DNA from: Rheinheimera sp.
GTDB lineage: Bacteria > Pseudomonadota > Gammaproteobacteria > Enterobacterales > Alteromonadaceae
Assembly: GCF_030690345.1 (NCBI RefSeq)
Contig: NZ_JAUYGV010000008.1
Span: 188,433 to 252,432 of the forward strand
Direction: 5' to 3'
DNA: 64,000 bases
Shown here: positions 8,106 to 17,297 of the stretch, one piece after another
How the letters are laid out: each line of letters opens with the position of its first letter
Position numbering within the stretch: the first letter of the stretch is position 1
Program-made: the position numbers and the translations under genes
Notes under the pieces: model-generated
Databases searched by the model: none
What the model saw: the letters and a program-made list of their open reading frames with translations, nothing else
What the model was told of the DNA's origin: nothing

Positions 8106-10571
8106 ATGGCCCGCATTCTTTTTGGCAAAACCTTGTTAAGCCTGAGCATTGCCGCTGTTGTCAGCGCCTGCTCGCCACAACCTGCTGCCACAGCACCAGC
8201 TGCACAGCAAGATGACACTGTAGCCACGCTTACTGTCAGCAACCCTTCTACTTTTGTGCGCAAAGAGCAAAACCTGCTGCTGCCGTTTAGTGATCTGGGT
8301 GTAACTACAGACCAGGCACAGGCGCTGGTGGCGGTAGATGGCAATAATACGCTGGCATCGCAACTGATAGACCACAGCGGCGACGGCAACAAAGATAGCC
8401 TGTTATTACAGTTTGATTTAACTGACGCAGAGCACAAACAGCTGCGTATTGTTAATGACCAAGCGCGGTTTAACGCTCAACAGTTACCCAAACGCAGCCA
8501 GGCAGAAATATCACATAAAACCGGCGGCCAGTGGCAGGATGCTAAATACGTCGGTGGCGAGTTTCAAAACGTCACTGAGCTGACACCACCGCCACAATAT
8601 ACCGACCATTCCGAATGGATCCGCTACGAGGGCCCGGGCATAGAATCCGATAAAGTCGGCTATCGTATTTATCTGGATTGGCGTAACGGCTTTGATGTAT
8701 TTGGTAATAAAACCGGCAAGCCGGTATTGCACCAGGTCGGGCTGGACGGCTATCAGTCGTACCATAAAATGGCCGACTGGGGCATGGACTTATTAAAAGT
8801 GGGTAAATCGCTCGGCGCCGGCGGCTTTGGTTACTGGGATGGCGAAAAAGTGCAACTGGTGTCCAAACTCAGTGGCCACAGCGCCAAAGTGATTGAAAAC
8901 GGCGCTTTATATTCAGCACTGCAAATTCAGTACAAAGACTGGCAAATTGCCGGTAAAACCACCAACTTAACCGCCAACCTGGGTATGACCGCCGGTAGCC
9001 GCTTAGTGCATACCCGGCTCTCACTTAGCGAGCCACTGGACAATATCGCCATTGGCCTGGTACGGTTACCCGACACCAAGGTGCTGCATGGCAAATCAGA
9101 AATTACCGGCCACAGCTGGACCTATCTGGCCACCTGGGGCGAACAAACTCTGACCGGTGGCAAGGATAAACTGGGCATGGCGATCTTATACAAACGCGGT
9201 GCCAATAAACAACTGACCGGCGACGAACACAGCCATGTCGCGGTAATGACCCCGGCCGGCAATGAACTGGAGTATTATTTCCTGTCGGCGTGGGACGGAG
9301 AGCCCGGCGGCATTAAAACCGAAGCAGAATTTGTTGACTATCTTGAGCAGGAAGTGGCAAAGCTGACGCTGACACCCAGGCTCACGCTGAAAACCGCCTT
9401 ATCTGAGCAGCAAAAAGCCGGCGAGCTGACAGCAAAAGCAGCATTGGATTGGAGTGAACGTTTAGCCGCCAGCGAAATGACGCGGCAAACCCCGTTTTAT
9501 GCTTACGGTGGTTGGGACCATGAGCGCAAACGCCCGAGTAAGTGGGAATATACTACCGGCCTGCAGCTGCAAGCCTATGACGACCTGCTGAAACTGCGGC
9601 CTAACCCGGCGTGGCAACAGGTGCTGAGCGATGTTATCGACTCTTTTATCACTGAGGATGGCGATATCCGCACTTACAAAATCAGTAACTACAATATTGA
9701 CAGCTTAAACAGCGGCAATATGCTGCTGCGCGAATACCAGCGTAACCCTAAGCCGCAGTATAAGCAGGCGCTGGATTTACTGCGTAAACAGTTAAGCGAA
9801 CACCCGCGCACTTCTGAGGGCGCCTTCTGGCATAAGAAAATATACCCGCATCAGTTGTGGCTCGACGGTGTCTATATGGGTATGCCATTTCTGGCCAACT
9901 ACAGCAAAACTTTTGAGCAGGGCCATGCCTTTGATGAAGTGGTAAAAGAATTTAGCATCAGCCGCGCTAAGCTGCGCGACCCCAACACCGGTTTGTACTA
10001 TCACGCCTGGGATGAAGAGCGCGCGCAGGACTGGGCCGATAAAAACACCGGCCTGGCCAGTCAGTTTTGGGGCCGCGGTTTAGGCTGGTTAGCGATGGCG
10101 CTGGTGGATGTACTGGAGATTATTCCTGCAGAGCAAACTGAGTTGCGCCAGCCTTTGCTGGAGATGAGCGCCGAATTAGCCGAAGCACTGGTAAAGGTGC
10201 AAGATAGCAAAACCGGTACCTGGTACCAGATCTTGGATAAACCCGCTGCGCCGGGTAACTATTTAGAGTCATCTGCCAGCAGTATGTTTACCTACTTCTT
10301 TGCCAAAGGCGTAAACAACGGCTATCTGGACGCGCGTTATAAAGACACTGCCGTTAAAGCCTACCAAGGCCTGGTAGATGAATTTATTCTGGTGCATCCG
10401 GATAACAGCATAAGCTTAGTCAACACCTGCCAGGTGGCCGGTTTAGGTTTTGGCCGCGATGGCAGCTATAACTACTATATGAGTGAGCCGGTATTTCGTA
10501 ACGACGCCAAAGCCAACGGCCCCTTTATTATGGCCGGTGTGCAAATAGCGAAACTGCTTGGTACTCACTAA
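8106..10571 (+). CDS. DUF4861 - GH105 fusion lipoprotein (unsaturated rhamnogalacturonyl/galacturonyl hydrolase)
   Basis: 821 residues. The signal peptide ends in a lipobox (VVSAC, Cys near residue 22), so it is a periplasmic or outer-membrane lipoprotein. Residues about 45-430 resemble DUF4861, a beta-rich domain found in pectin loci. Residues about 445-815 form an alpha/alpha-barrel of glycoside hydrolase family 105 (YteR/RhiN-like), with WLDGVYMGMPF and the FWGRGLGW segment typical of that family. GH105 enzymes remove the 4,5-unsaturated uronyl unit that polysaccharide lyases leave at the non-reducing end. The released sugar would feed KduI and KduD. The role of the DUF4861 half is unknown to me; it may bind or modify the substrate. 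Confidence 0.85.
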   Translation: MARILFGKTLLSLSIAAVVSACSPQPAATAPAAQQDDTVATLTVSNPSTFVRKEQNLLLPFSDLGVTTDQAQALVAVDGNNTLASQLIDHSGDGNKDSLLLQFDLTDAEHKQLRIVNDQARFNAQQLPKRSQAEISHKTGGQWQDAKYVGGEFQNVTELTPPPQYTDHSEWIRYEGPGIESDKVGYRIYLDWRNGFDVFGNKTGKPVLHQVGLDGYQSYHKMADWGMDLLKVGKSLGAGGFGYWDGEKVQLVSKLSGHSAKVIENGALYSALQIQYKDWQIAGKTTNLTANLGMTAGSRLVHTRLSLSEPLDNIAIGLVRLPDTKVLHGKSEITGHSWTYLATWGEQTLTGGKDKLGMAILYKRGANKQLTGDEHSHVAVMTPAGNELEYYFLSAWDGEPGGIKTEAEFVDYLEQEVAKLTLTPRLTLKTALSEQQKAGELTAKAALDWSERLAASEMTRQTPFYAYGGWDHERKRPSKWEYTTGLQLQAYDDLLKLRPNPAWQQVLSDVIDSFITEDGDIRTYKISNYNIDSLNSGNMLLREYQRNPKPQYKQALDLLRKQLSEHPRTSEGAFWHKKIYPHQLWLDGVYMGMPFLANYSKTFEQGHAFDEVVKEFSISRAKLRDPNTGLYYHAWDEERAQDWADKNTGLASQFWGRGLGWLAMALVDVLEIIPAEQTELRQPLLEMSAELAEALVKVQDSKTGTWYQILDKPAAPGNYLESSASSMFTYFFAKGVNNGYLDARYKDTAVKAYQGLVDEFILVHPDNSISLVNTCQVAGLGFGRDGSYNYYMSEPVFRNDAKANGPFIMAGVQIAKLLGTH

Positions 10572-10609
10572 GTTTCTTCCTGTGTTTAGCCGGTAAATCA
10601 CCTGAACGA

Positions 10610-10706
10610 GAACCGGCTTACCCTAAACTAACCGTTGAAGGCATGGATGCCTGAATCGAGCCTACAAGGACGTATTCACGGCGTGTTAGTGTGGGTAAAC
10701 CGGTTC
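10610..10706. repeat. 97-bp intergenic repeat, copy 1
   Basis: The element starts GAACCGGCTTACCC and ends GGGTAAACCGGTTC, which are inverted copies of each other with one mismatch. It aligns without gaps to 50585-50681, with 84 of 97 bases identical by my count. A central hairpin (AGGCAT/ATGCCT) is present here. It occupies most of the gap between the GH105 gene and the pectinesterase gene. It resembles a short non-autonomous (MITE- or REP-like) element; family and mobility are not established. Confidence 0.8.
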
Positions 10707-10758
10707 GTGTCAGATGCATAAAACTTGCAGCCGGCTGCTTTTTTTGGAACCTGATACT

Positions 10759-11763
10759 ATGCAACTACGCCTCTGGTCTTTGTTATTTCTGCTATTTAGC
10801 ACAACCAGCTTCGCCGATATCATCCGCCTGCAGGTAGCACAAAGCGGCGATGCGCCCTTTCGCAGTATTCAGCAAGCGATAAACAGCCTGCCGGACAACG
10901 ATACTCAGGCCATTATTCAGATTGGCCCCGGGGTGTATGCGGAAAAAATTTATCTGACCCGCAACAAGGTGGCGCTGATTGGCGCAGGAATGGATAAAAC
11001 CGAAATCCGCGTCGCCGAACTGCGCACTAACTGGTTAAAACAGCACCCGTCCGATTGGGGCGCGGCCGTGGTGAATATCCGCGCCAGTGATATTGCGCTG
11101 CTGAATATCAGCATTGTAAACAGCTACGGTGAGCTGACCGGTGATAACGAACACCAATTTGCGGTACGCGGCTTTGAGCAGGCCACGCGCATTATCACCG
11201 CCAACTGCCGCATTATCGCCGGCGGCGCCGATACCTTAAGCCTGTGGAATAAAACCGACGGCATGTATTACCACGATAACTGTTACTTTGAAGGCCATAC
11301 CGATATGGTGTGCCCACGCGGTTGGGCGTTTTTCAGTAACAGCACCTTTATCAATAAAAAAGCCTACGCGACGTTGTGGCATGACGGCGAATTAAACCAG
11401 CAGCAAAAAATGGTGGTGCGTGACTCACGCTTTGACGGCGTGCCGGGCTTTATGCTGGGCCGGCGCCACTATGATGCGCAGTTTTATCTGATTAATAACC
11501 AGTACAGTGCCAACATGGCCGACACGCCGATCTTCCGCCACACCTACCCGACGGAGCCAGAGCGCGACCGCGCCAACCTGTGGGGCGACCGGTATTACTT
11601 TAGCCACACAGATAATAAGCAGGTTATTTATCCGTGGTTGAAAACTCACTTGCCTGATGATGTAACCGCAGAGCAAATCACCGCTAAGTGGACCTTTGCC
11701 GGGCGCTGGGATCCAGAGCTGCAACTAAAATCCCTGCTGGAACTAAATGAGGAAAATCAATGA
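10759..11763 (+). CDS. pectin methylesterase-like protein (CE8 family), exported
   Basis: 334 residues from ATG 10759, which gives a clean signal peptide (MQLRLWSLLFLLFSTTSFA); an upstream in-frame ATG at 10714 would add 15 residues. The right-handed beta-helix pectinesterase pattern is present: FRSIQQAINSLP near the N terminus, GVYAEKIYL, GADTL and GHTDMV (positions of the two catalytic aspartates), and LGRRHY in place of the usual LGRPW. The normal DFIFG sequence reads TDMVCPRG, so this is a divergent member. It would remove methyl groups from homogalacturonan in the periplasm. Its stop overlaps the next gene by ATGA, so the two are coupled. Confidence 0.85.
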   Translation: MQLRLWSLLFLLFSTTSFADIIRLQVAQSGDAPFRSIQQAINSLPDNDTQAIIQIGPGVYAEKIYLTRNKVALIGAGMDKTEIRVAELRTNWLKQHPSDWGAAVVNIRASDIALLNISIVNSYGELTGDNEHQFAVRGFEQATRIITANCRIIAGGADTLSLWNKTDGMYYHDNCYFEGHTDMVCPRGWAFFSNSTFINKKAYATLWHDGELNQQQKMVVRDSRFDGVPGFMLGRRHYDAQFYLINNQYSANMADTPIFRHTYPTEPERDRANLWGDRYYFSHTDNKQVIYPWLKTHLPDDVTAEQITAKWTFAGRWDPELQLKSLLELNEENQ

Positions 11764-12512
11764 AATTCCTGGTCTCGCTGTTTTTTTGCCTTGCTTTTAC
11801 TCAGGCTCAGGCTGATGAGCTTAAGCCGCTGACACTGCATTTAGTCGGCGACTCTACCATGTCGGATAAACCTAATCTGGCCTATCCCGAGCGCGGCTGG
11901 GGCCAGCTGCTGCCGCAGTTTTTATTGCCACAGCTTAGCGTGGTTAACCATGCCGCCAATGGCCGCAGTACGCGACGCTTTCTCAATGAAGGCCGCTGGC
12001 AGCTGCTGTTAAGCGAGCTGGGCCGCGGCGATTATGTGCTGATCCAGTTTGGCCATAACGACTCAAAACAGTCGGACCCGGCACGGTATGCCGCCTTTGA
12101 CAGTGATTATCAGACATTTTTAACGCAATTTATTGCCGATGTGCGTGAGCGTGGTGCCACGCCGATGTTGGCCAGCTCAGTTTGCCGGCGCAATTTTGCC
12201 GAAGATGGCAGCTTAAAGCGTGATTTAGCCGACTATGCCAGCGCCGCAGCGCAAGTGGCCAAAGCCGCAGAGGTCAGTTTTTTTGATTTGCAGCAGCACA
12301 GCTGTGACTTATGGCAACAACTGGGCAAAGCGAACAGCCAGCCGTATTTTATTCAGGTACCGGCCGGGTTATATCAGAAATTCCCCGCCGGCAAAGTGGA
12401 TAACACTCACCTGACGCTGCAGGGCGCGAGCAAAATTGCGCAGTTTTTTGTGCAGGAGTTGAAAAAGCAGCAACATCCGCTGGCTAATTATGTGTACCGG
12501 GAATTGCTGTAA
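11760..12512 (+). CDS. rhamnogalacturonan acetylesterase-like SGNH hydrolase (CE12)
   Basis: 250 residues with a signal peptide (cleavage after about residue 18, TQAQA). The four SGNH blocks are visible: GDST with the nucleophile serine at residue 32, AANGRST (Gly/Asn oxyanion), FGHNDSK, and DNTHLTLQG carrying the catalytic Asp and His. The order and wording match the RhgT/RGAE group that deacetylates rhamnogalacturonan I. It is coupled to the upstream pectinesterase gene by an ATGA overlap, so de-methylation and de-acetylation are made together, clearing the polymer for lyases and GH105. Confidence 0.9.
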   Translation: MKFLVSLFFCLAFTQAQADELKPLTLHLVGDSTMSDKPNLAYPERGWGQLLPQFLLPQLSVVNHAANGRSTRRFLNEGRWQLLLSELGRGDYVLIQFGHNDSKQSDPARYAAFDSDYQTFLTQFIADVRERGATPMLASSVCRRNFAEDGSLKRDLADYASAAAQVAKAAEVSFFDLQQHSCDLWQQLGKANSQPYFIQVPAGLYQKFPAGKVDNTHLTLQGASKIAQFFVQELKKQQHPLANYVYRELL

Positions 12513-12618
12513 GCGAATAATGTCAGCTCGGCAGGTGAACCTTAATAATTGTCTCGGTACAACAAGTTAGGTACTATTGCGCGGCAGTAAACGGCTGTTA
12601 AAAAGGATAGTACATTAT

Positions 12619-14490
12619 ATGAAAGGTTTTCCCGCCATGCTGAAGATAGCAGTGTTCAGCTCGCTTGCTTTTATGCTGCTCGCCTGCCAGTCTGACACCG
12701 CGAAAGACGTCACCACCCTGACACTCACCAGCAGTGACACCCTGCTGGATACCGCCTTTCCGCAACGTTTTGCTACTGTTACCGCTACCGCGCGCGACAG
12801 TGAAGGCAATTTACTGCGCAATGCTACTATCGAATTCAACACTGACCTGGGCAGCTTTAGCGACAGTAGCTTAAACCGCAGTGTAACAGCGACCACCTCG
12901 CGCGGAGATGCCAGCGGTGACGGTGAAGGCCAGGCTAAGGTCAGGCTGTACCCGGCAGCAGATGCCGGCACGGCTAATGTTACTGCCTATGTTAATGGTT
13001 ACCGCCAAAGTGTCGCCTTAACCATTACCGGAACTCCGCCCACACCGCCGCCACAGGCGCCTGCCGGCATTGCATTAACCGTAGCGGAAAAAGCCCTGCT
13101 GGTTGCAGGCGTCAATGGCAGCGACAGTACCACTGTTACGCTGCGATTACTGCAAGCCAATGGCGACCCTGCGCAAGATGCTGCCGAAGGCGTTGATAAT
13201 CTGCAAGTCAGCTTTGTCAGCCAACCCGGCGGTGGCGAATACCTTAGTGGCCAGAACGCAGAGAACGAGGTAGTGCAAAGCGATACGGTCATTAGGGTAA
13301 ATAGCAGAAACGGCACTACGGTATTAACGCTGAATGCCGGCACCTTACCGGGTGTAGTGGAGCTGCAGGCAGAAGCGCTGGATAACAACGGTAACAGTTA
13401 CTCACCAGCGGTGATCACTACCGTATCTGCTGTAAGCATTGCTTCAGGTCCGGCGCATTCTATTGCCATCAGTTACCCAACCCAAGACGCTATTACTGAT
13501 CTGGGCAACGGTATCTACCGGCGTGTAGGCGGCTTATTGGTTACCGATCGCTACGGCAATAAAGTGTCTGATGGCACTGTGGTTAACCTCGGTGTGCTGG
13601 ACAGCGTAATGTTGTCCAACACTGCACCGGTAATTAACTATGGTTTTGCCAGCAGCGTTGCCGACAATGCTGCGACAACCAGTGCCGGTGTCAGTACTTT
13701 ATCTGATGCCGGTAACAGCCTGTTCAGCAGTGCTTATATTACGCGCAACAGCAGCGAGCGCTATATCGAACCAAGCGACAGAGTACTTATATTAAACGCT
13801 CAGGCCGCCGATAAAAGCCGGTTTGTTGCTGCAAAACCACAACAGGTGTCGGAACTGAGCGTTAACCTGCCCTATACCGCTAACGCCACAGAGCTGAGTT
13901 ATATCGTCGGTGCGTCTTTGCTCGGTGCTCAGGTATCCGGCGTCGACCCCGACAAAACAGAACTGGTCAGCGGCCAGGCGATAACGGATGATGGCAATGC
14001 CACCTTTTACCTGACCTATCCTGCCAACCGTCATACTATTCTTACCGGCTGCCTTGATCCGTTGGTTGATACCAGGCATCAACCGGCCGGCTCCGCTCAG
14101 GTTTGGCTGGTGGCCGGTGTCAGCAACAGTGGTGCCACCACGGTGAACAATGAGGCTTGTTTCAGCGCTATGCGCGAGCTGAAACTGCTTAATCTGTCCG
14201 GCAACAGTAATTTGTCAGAATCGGCTACTGTGCAGCTGCAGGCGCTGGATGCAACGGATATTGAACTGCCGTTTTTGAACATTAGCGCCACTGTTAGCTA
14301 CAGCAAGAATGATGGTGGTTTAAATGTAGTGGTGGTCAATTGTCAAAGCAGAGCGGATAAGCGCACTAACCTGCAAGGGCAATGCGAGTTGCCGGTACTG
14401 ATCAGTGGCGGCACAAGCGGAGACAGCGCAGAGCTGTCATTAAGCATTGGCCAGGACACGCCACTGCAAATCAGCATCAAGATCCCCTAA
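12619..14490 (+). CDS. large predicted lipoprotein with bacterial Ig-like repeats
   Basis: 623 residues from ATG 12619 (MKGFPAMLKIAVF); the later ATG at 12637 is an alternative. The signal peptide ends in a lipobox (FMLLAC). The rest is beta-rich and low in charge, with Big_1/invasin-type Ig-like units: residues about 30-140 contain DSEGNLLRNATIEF and DLGSFSDSS, and similar patterns recur at about 160-290 and in the C-terminal third. It is probably surface- or periplasm-exposed. It follows the acetylesterase on the same strand but after a 106-base gap, so membership of the pectin operon is uncertain. No catalytic motif was recognised; substrate or cell-surface binding is a guess. Confidence 0.6.
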   Translation: MKGFPAMLKIAVFSSLAFMLLACQSDTAKDVTTLTLTSSDTLLDTAFPQRFATVTATARDSEGNLLRNATIEFNTDLGSFSDSSLNRSVTATTSRGDASGDGEGQAKVRLYPAADAGTANVTAYVNGYRQSVALTITGTPPTPPPQAPAGIALTVAEKALLVAGVNGSDSTTVTLRLLQANGDPAQDAAEGVDNLQVSFVSQPGGGEYLSGQNAENEVVQSDTVIRVNSRNGTTVLTLNAGTLPGVVELQAEALDNNGNSYSPAVITTVSAVSIASGPAHSIAISYPTQDAITDLGNGIYRRVGGLLVTDRYGNKVSDGTVVNLGVLDSVMLSNTAPVINYGFASSVADNAATTSAGVSTLSDAGNSLFSSAYITRNSSERYIEPSDRVLILNAQAADKSRFVAAKPQQVSELSVNLPYTANATELSYIVGASLLGAQVSGVDPDKTELVSGQAITDDGNATFYLTYPANRHTILTGCLDPLVDTRHQPAGSAQVWLVAGVSNSGATTVNNEACFSAMRELKLLNLSGNSNLSESATVQLQALDATDIELPFLNISATVSYSKNDGGLNVVVVNCQSRADKRTNLQGQCELPVLISGGTSGDSAELSLSIGQDTPLQISIKIP

Positions 14491-14512
14491 CCGACTGACA
14501 GCTCGTTTTAAC

Positions 14513-14540
14513 AAAAAACCGGCTGTACGCCGGTTTTTTT
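14513..14540. terminator. bidirectional terminator between the Ig-like lipoprotein gene and grpE
   Basis: A-run, ACCGGC, TGTAC loop, GCCGGT and a T-run form a stem that works in both directions. It ends the rightward gene at 14490 and the leftward hrcA-grpE operon. Confidence 0.85.
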
Positions 14541-14560
14541 ATTGTCACAAATACTGTGAT

Positions 14561-15124
14561 TTATTCCGGTGCTTTAGATACACCTACCATCGCCGGGCGC
14601 AATAAGCGGCCGTTTAACTCGTAGCCTTTTTGCATCACAAAGGTAACGGTATTAGGCGCAACATCGGCAGATGGCTGAATGCTCATGGCCTGGTGGTGTT
14701 CAGGATTAAATGGCTGGCCCTGCGGGTCAATTTGATTCACGCCGTATTTGGCTACAGTATCCAGGAAGCTTTTCAGTGTTAGCTCAACCCCTTCCACTAC
14801 GCCTTTTAAGCTGTCATCGGCACGATCAATAAAGCCCAGCGCCCGCTCCAAATTGTCTACTACCGGCAGCAAGTCGCCGGCGAATTTTTCCAGCGCAAAT
14901 TTATGTGCTTTTTCCACGTCCATACTGGCACGACGGCGCACGTTTTCAGATTCTGCCTTAATTCGCAGCATCAGGTCCTGCTGCTCTGCCACCTTTGCAT
15001 TAGCGTCGGCTAATTCAGCTTCCAGTTTGGCAATTACCGCCTGCTCACCCGACAGCTCTACTGTGTCGGCATGCTCATTGGCTTGCTCTGTCGCGTTGTC
15101 GTTTGGCTGTTGTTGCTCTGTCAT
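14561..15124 (-). CDS. grpE: GrpE, nucleotide exchange factor of DnaK
   Basis: 187 residues. A long N-terminal coiled coil (about residues 20-85, [13 protein letters not shown] onward) leads into the conserved segment with [12 protein letters not shown], then [13 protein letters not shown] and the C-terminal beta domain ([21 protein letters not shown]). It drives ADP release from DnaK in the cytoplasm during protein folding. It is transcribed after hrcA with a 30-base gap, so it is probably under the same heat-shock promoter. Convergent with the Ig-like lipoprotein gene. Confidence 0.97.
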   Translation of the reverse strand: MTEQQQPNDNATEQANEHADTVELSGEQAVIAKLEAELADANAKVAEQQDLMLRIKAESENVRRRASMDVEKAHKFALEKFAGDLLPVVDNLERALGFIDRADDSLKGVVEGVELTLKSFLDTVAKYGVNQIDPQGQPFNPEHHQAMSIQPSADVAPNTVTFVMQKGYELNGRLLRPAMVGVSKAPE

Positions 15125-15154
15125 GCGTTACTACTCCCAAATTAAGTAGGTGTA

Positions 15155-16186
15155 TTATGGGGATGCTTGCCGCCGATTCAAGTTTAAATTTAATTGTCGG
15201 GCACAGGCTTCTACTAAGGGTATTAAGCGCGCGTAGTTCATCCGCCGCGGCCCCAGCAAGGCAATAAAGCGCTGCGGCTGGTTTTGATAACGCTGCGCTA
15301 TCAGGCTGACATTGGCCAGCTCAATAAAACCGGACTCTTTACCCAGTAATAACTTGGGTTTGTCATCCTTGGTCAGGCTTTGCAATAAACGAATTAAGCC
15401 CTCGGGCCGCTCCAGCATATCCATCACTTGCTGTAAGGCCGGGTTTTGCTGATATTCCGGTGTTAACAACAGCTGGTGCTGGCCGAAAATAAGCGGCTGG
15501 TGCTGTTGCAGCTCATCTAAACTGAGCTGGCCCAACACTTTTTGCAGCAATTGCTGACACAAGCCGGTTTCATTGCGCACTATAGTACCTAAGCGCTCAA
15601 TACCATCCTGCCACTGACCGCCGCCACCGAGCGCGGCATTAAGCAAGCACAATACTTTACTCAGCGTGTTGTTATCTATCGCACTTTCGCAGTGCAGCAC
15701 ACGGTGCAAAATATCGCCGTCTTCATCAATCACCACCAGCAACAAGCGGTCACTGGCCAGGCGGACTAAATCTATCTGCCGCACAATACGGCCATCGGCC
15801 TTGGGCGCACTGACAATAGCGACAAAGCCGGTAAGGTTGGTCAGCAACTGGCCGGCCTGCTGGCATAATAGCGAAATAGGCAGTTGCGGCGTAATTTTAC
15901 GCTGCAGCTCGTTAATCCAAAACCCGGATAACGGCTGCAACTGCAGCATTTTATCAATAAATAACCGAATACCGGCCGTGGTAGGAATGCGCCCGGCCGA
16001 GGTGTGTGGCGAGCGGATCAAGCCTTGTTGCTCCAATGCCATCATGGTATTACGCACCGTAGCAGAGCTGACCGCCAGTTGGGCGTTATCCGCCAGCAAT
16101 TTTGACGATACCGGCTGACCGTCTAACAGGTACTGCTCTACTATCAGCTTTAAAATCAGCTCGGGTCTGCTAAGGCTTAACGTCAT
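15155..16186 (-). CDS. hrcA: HrcA heat-inducible transcription repressor
   Basis: 343 residues from ATG 16186 (MTLSLSRPE); an upstream start would add 14 residues overlapping the promoter. The N-terminal winged helix holds QPVSSKLLADN and SSATVRNTMMALE, with SPHTSAGRIPT just after it, all typical of HrcA; the GAF-like and dimerisation domains follow. HrcA represses chaperone operons by binding CIRCE elements and is stabilised by GroEL. Many gammaproteobacteria lack it. I found no CIRCE inverted repeat in this window; instead a sigma-32 type promoter precedes the gene. Confidence 0.95.
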   Translation of the reverse strand: MTLSLSRPELILKLIVEQYLLDGQPVSSKLLADNAQLAVSSATVRNTMMALEQQGLIRSPHTSAGRIPTTAGIRLFIDKMLQLQPLSGFWINELQRKITPQLPISLLCQQAGQLLTNLTGFVAIVSAPKADGRIVRQIDLVRLASDRLLLVVIDEDGDILHRVLHCESAIDNNTLSKVLCLLNAALGGGGQWQDGIERLGTIVRNETGLCQQLLQKVLGQLSLDELQQHQPLIFGQHQLLLTPEYQQNPALQQVMDMLERPEGLIRLLQSLTKDDKPKLLLGKESGFIELANVSLIAQRYQNQPQRFIALLGPRRMNYARLIPLVEACARQLNLNLNRRQASP

Positions 16187-16218
16187 GCGCCACACTCGTT
16201 TTATTCTTGTCAACGGAT

Positions 16219-16244
16219 ATGGGGGCATCAGGTTTTAATTCAAG
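16219..16244 (-). promoter_or_regulatory. sigma-32 (RpoH) heat-shock promoter for hrcA-grpE
   Basis: On the leftward strand, CTTGAA (16244-16239) is followed 14 bases later by CCCCAT (16224-16219). Both match the RpoH consensus elements at a normal spacing. The predicted transcript begins about 25 bases before the hrcA ATG. Confidence 0.8.
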
Positions 16245-16313
16245 CGCTACAAGCATCTGGTTTGCACCGCGTCCTGCCGTTATACTGCGTTAACGCCGTG
16301 CAAGGAAATCCTT

Positions 16314-17195
16314 ATGCAACACGCCTTTAATACCGTTGGCCTGATTGGCAAACCACATCACCCGGGGGCTAACCACACCCTGGTTAGCCTGTACAATTTT
16401 CTGCAACAACAGGGCCTGACGGTCTATGTTGAAGAGCGGGTCGCTGAATCGCTGGCGCTGCCCGGCGTTGAAGTGCTGGACCTGGTGGAACTGGGCAAAA
16501 AATGCGATCTGGCCATTGTTGTTGGCGGCGACGGCAATATGCTCGGTGCCGCCAGGGTATTGGCGCGCTTTGATGTGGCGGTGCTGGGGGTAAACCGCGG
16601 TAATTTAGGCTTTCTGACTGATTTGGCGCCGGAAGATTTCCAGCAACCACTCAGCGAGGTGCTGGCCGGCAACTTTGTTACCGAAAAGCGTAACCTGCTG
16701 GAGATCTCGGTACACCGCCACGGTACAGTAAAAAGCAGCAACAGCGCAGTAAACGAAGCCGTGCTGCACGCCGATAAAGTGGCGCACATGATTGAGTTTG
16801 AAGCCTATATTAATGACGAGTTTGTTTACAGCCAACGTTCCGACGGCTTAATTATCAGCACCCCTACCGGCTCTACCGCCTACTCGTTATCCGGCGGCGG
16901 GCCGATCCTGACACCGGATTTAGACGCCGTTTGTCTGGTGCCGATGTTTCCGCACACCTTAAGCAGTCGGCCGCTGGTGGTCTCAGCCAACAGCGAAATC
17001 CGCTTAAAAGTGGCCAGCACCAACGACGCCCACCTGCAAATCAGCTGCGACAGCCATGTTATCCTCGCGGTAATGCCGGGTGATGATATCTATATCCGCA
17101 AACACCCTACCCCGCTGCGGCTGGTGCATCCGCCCGGTTACAGCTACTTTCATGTACTGCGCAATAAATTAGGCTGGGGCAGCAAACTTTATTAA
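16314..17195 (+). CDS. nadK: NAD kinase
   Basis: 293 residues, the standard bacterial length. It phosphorylates NAD to NADP in the cytoplasm using ATP. The GGDG motif is at residues 71-74, followed by the conserved [13 protein letters not shown] segment, the NEAVLH motif and [16 protein letters not shown], which completes the nucleotide site. It is divergent from hrcA with a 127-base gap, and an AAGGA ribosome site lies just upstream. The gene order hrcA/grpE - nadK - recN - bamE is a common arrangement in gammaproteobacteria. Confidence 0.98.
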   Translation: MQHAFNTVGLIGKPHHPGANHTLVSLYNFLQQQGLTVYVEERVAESLALPGVEVLDLVELGKKCDLAIVVGGDGNMLGAARVLARFDVAVLGVNRGNLGFLTDLAPEDFQQPLSEVLAGNFVTEKRNLLEISVHRHGTVKSSNSAVNEAVLHADKVAHMIEFEAYINDEFVYSQRSDGLIISTPTGSTAYSLSGGGPILTPDLDAVCLVPMFPHTLSSRPLVVSANSEIRLKVASTNDAHLQISCDSHVILAVMPGDDIYIRKHPTPLRLVHPPGYSYFHVLRNKLGWGSKLY

Positions 17196-17234
17196 CCGCC
17201 TGCTTGCTAAGTAGCCAATACCTGTATAAAGTTA

Positions 17235-17250
17235 CTGTATAAATAAACAC
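17235..17250. promoter_or_regulatory. LexA-box-like site before recN
   Basis: CTGT, 8 AT-rich bases, then ACAC: this differs by one base from the CTGT-N8-ACAG LexA consensus and lies 48 bases before the recN ATG. recN is one of the strongest SOS genes in relatives, which supports the reading. Binding is inferred. Confidence 0.5.
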
Positions 17251-17297
17251 TGTTATTTTTACCAGTAACTTTAACCTGTTCAGGTCTGGAGCATCGC

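Noticed and set aside
14561-16310. CIRCE element near hrcA-grpE
   Set aside because: No TTAGCACTC/GAGTGCTAA-type inverted repeat was found in the promoter region or between the genes.
17221-17236. A second LexA box before recN
   Set aside because: CTGT is followed at 8 bases by ACTG, two changes from ACAG, so it is too weak to call.
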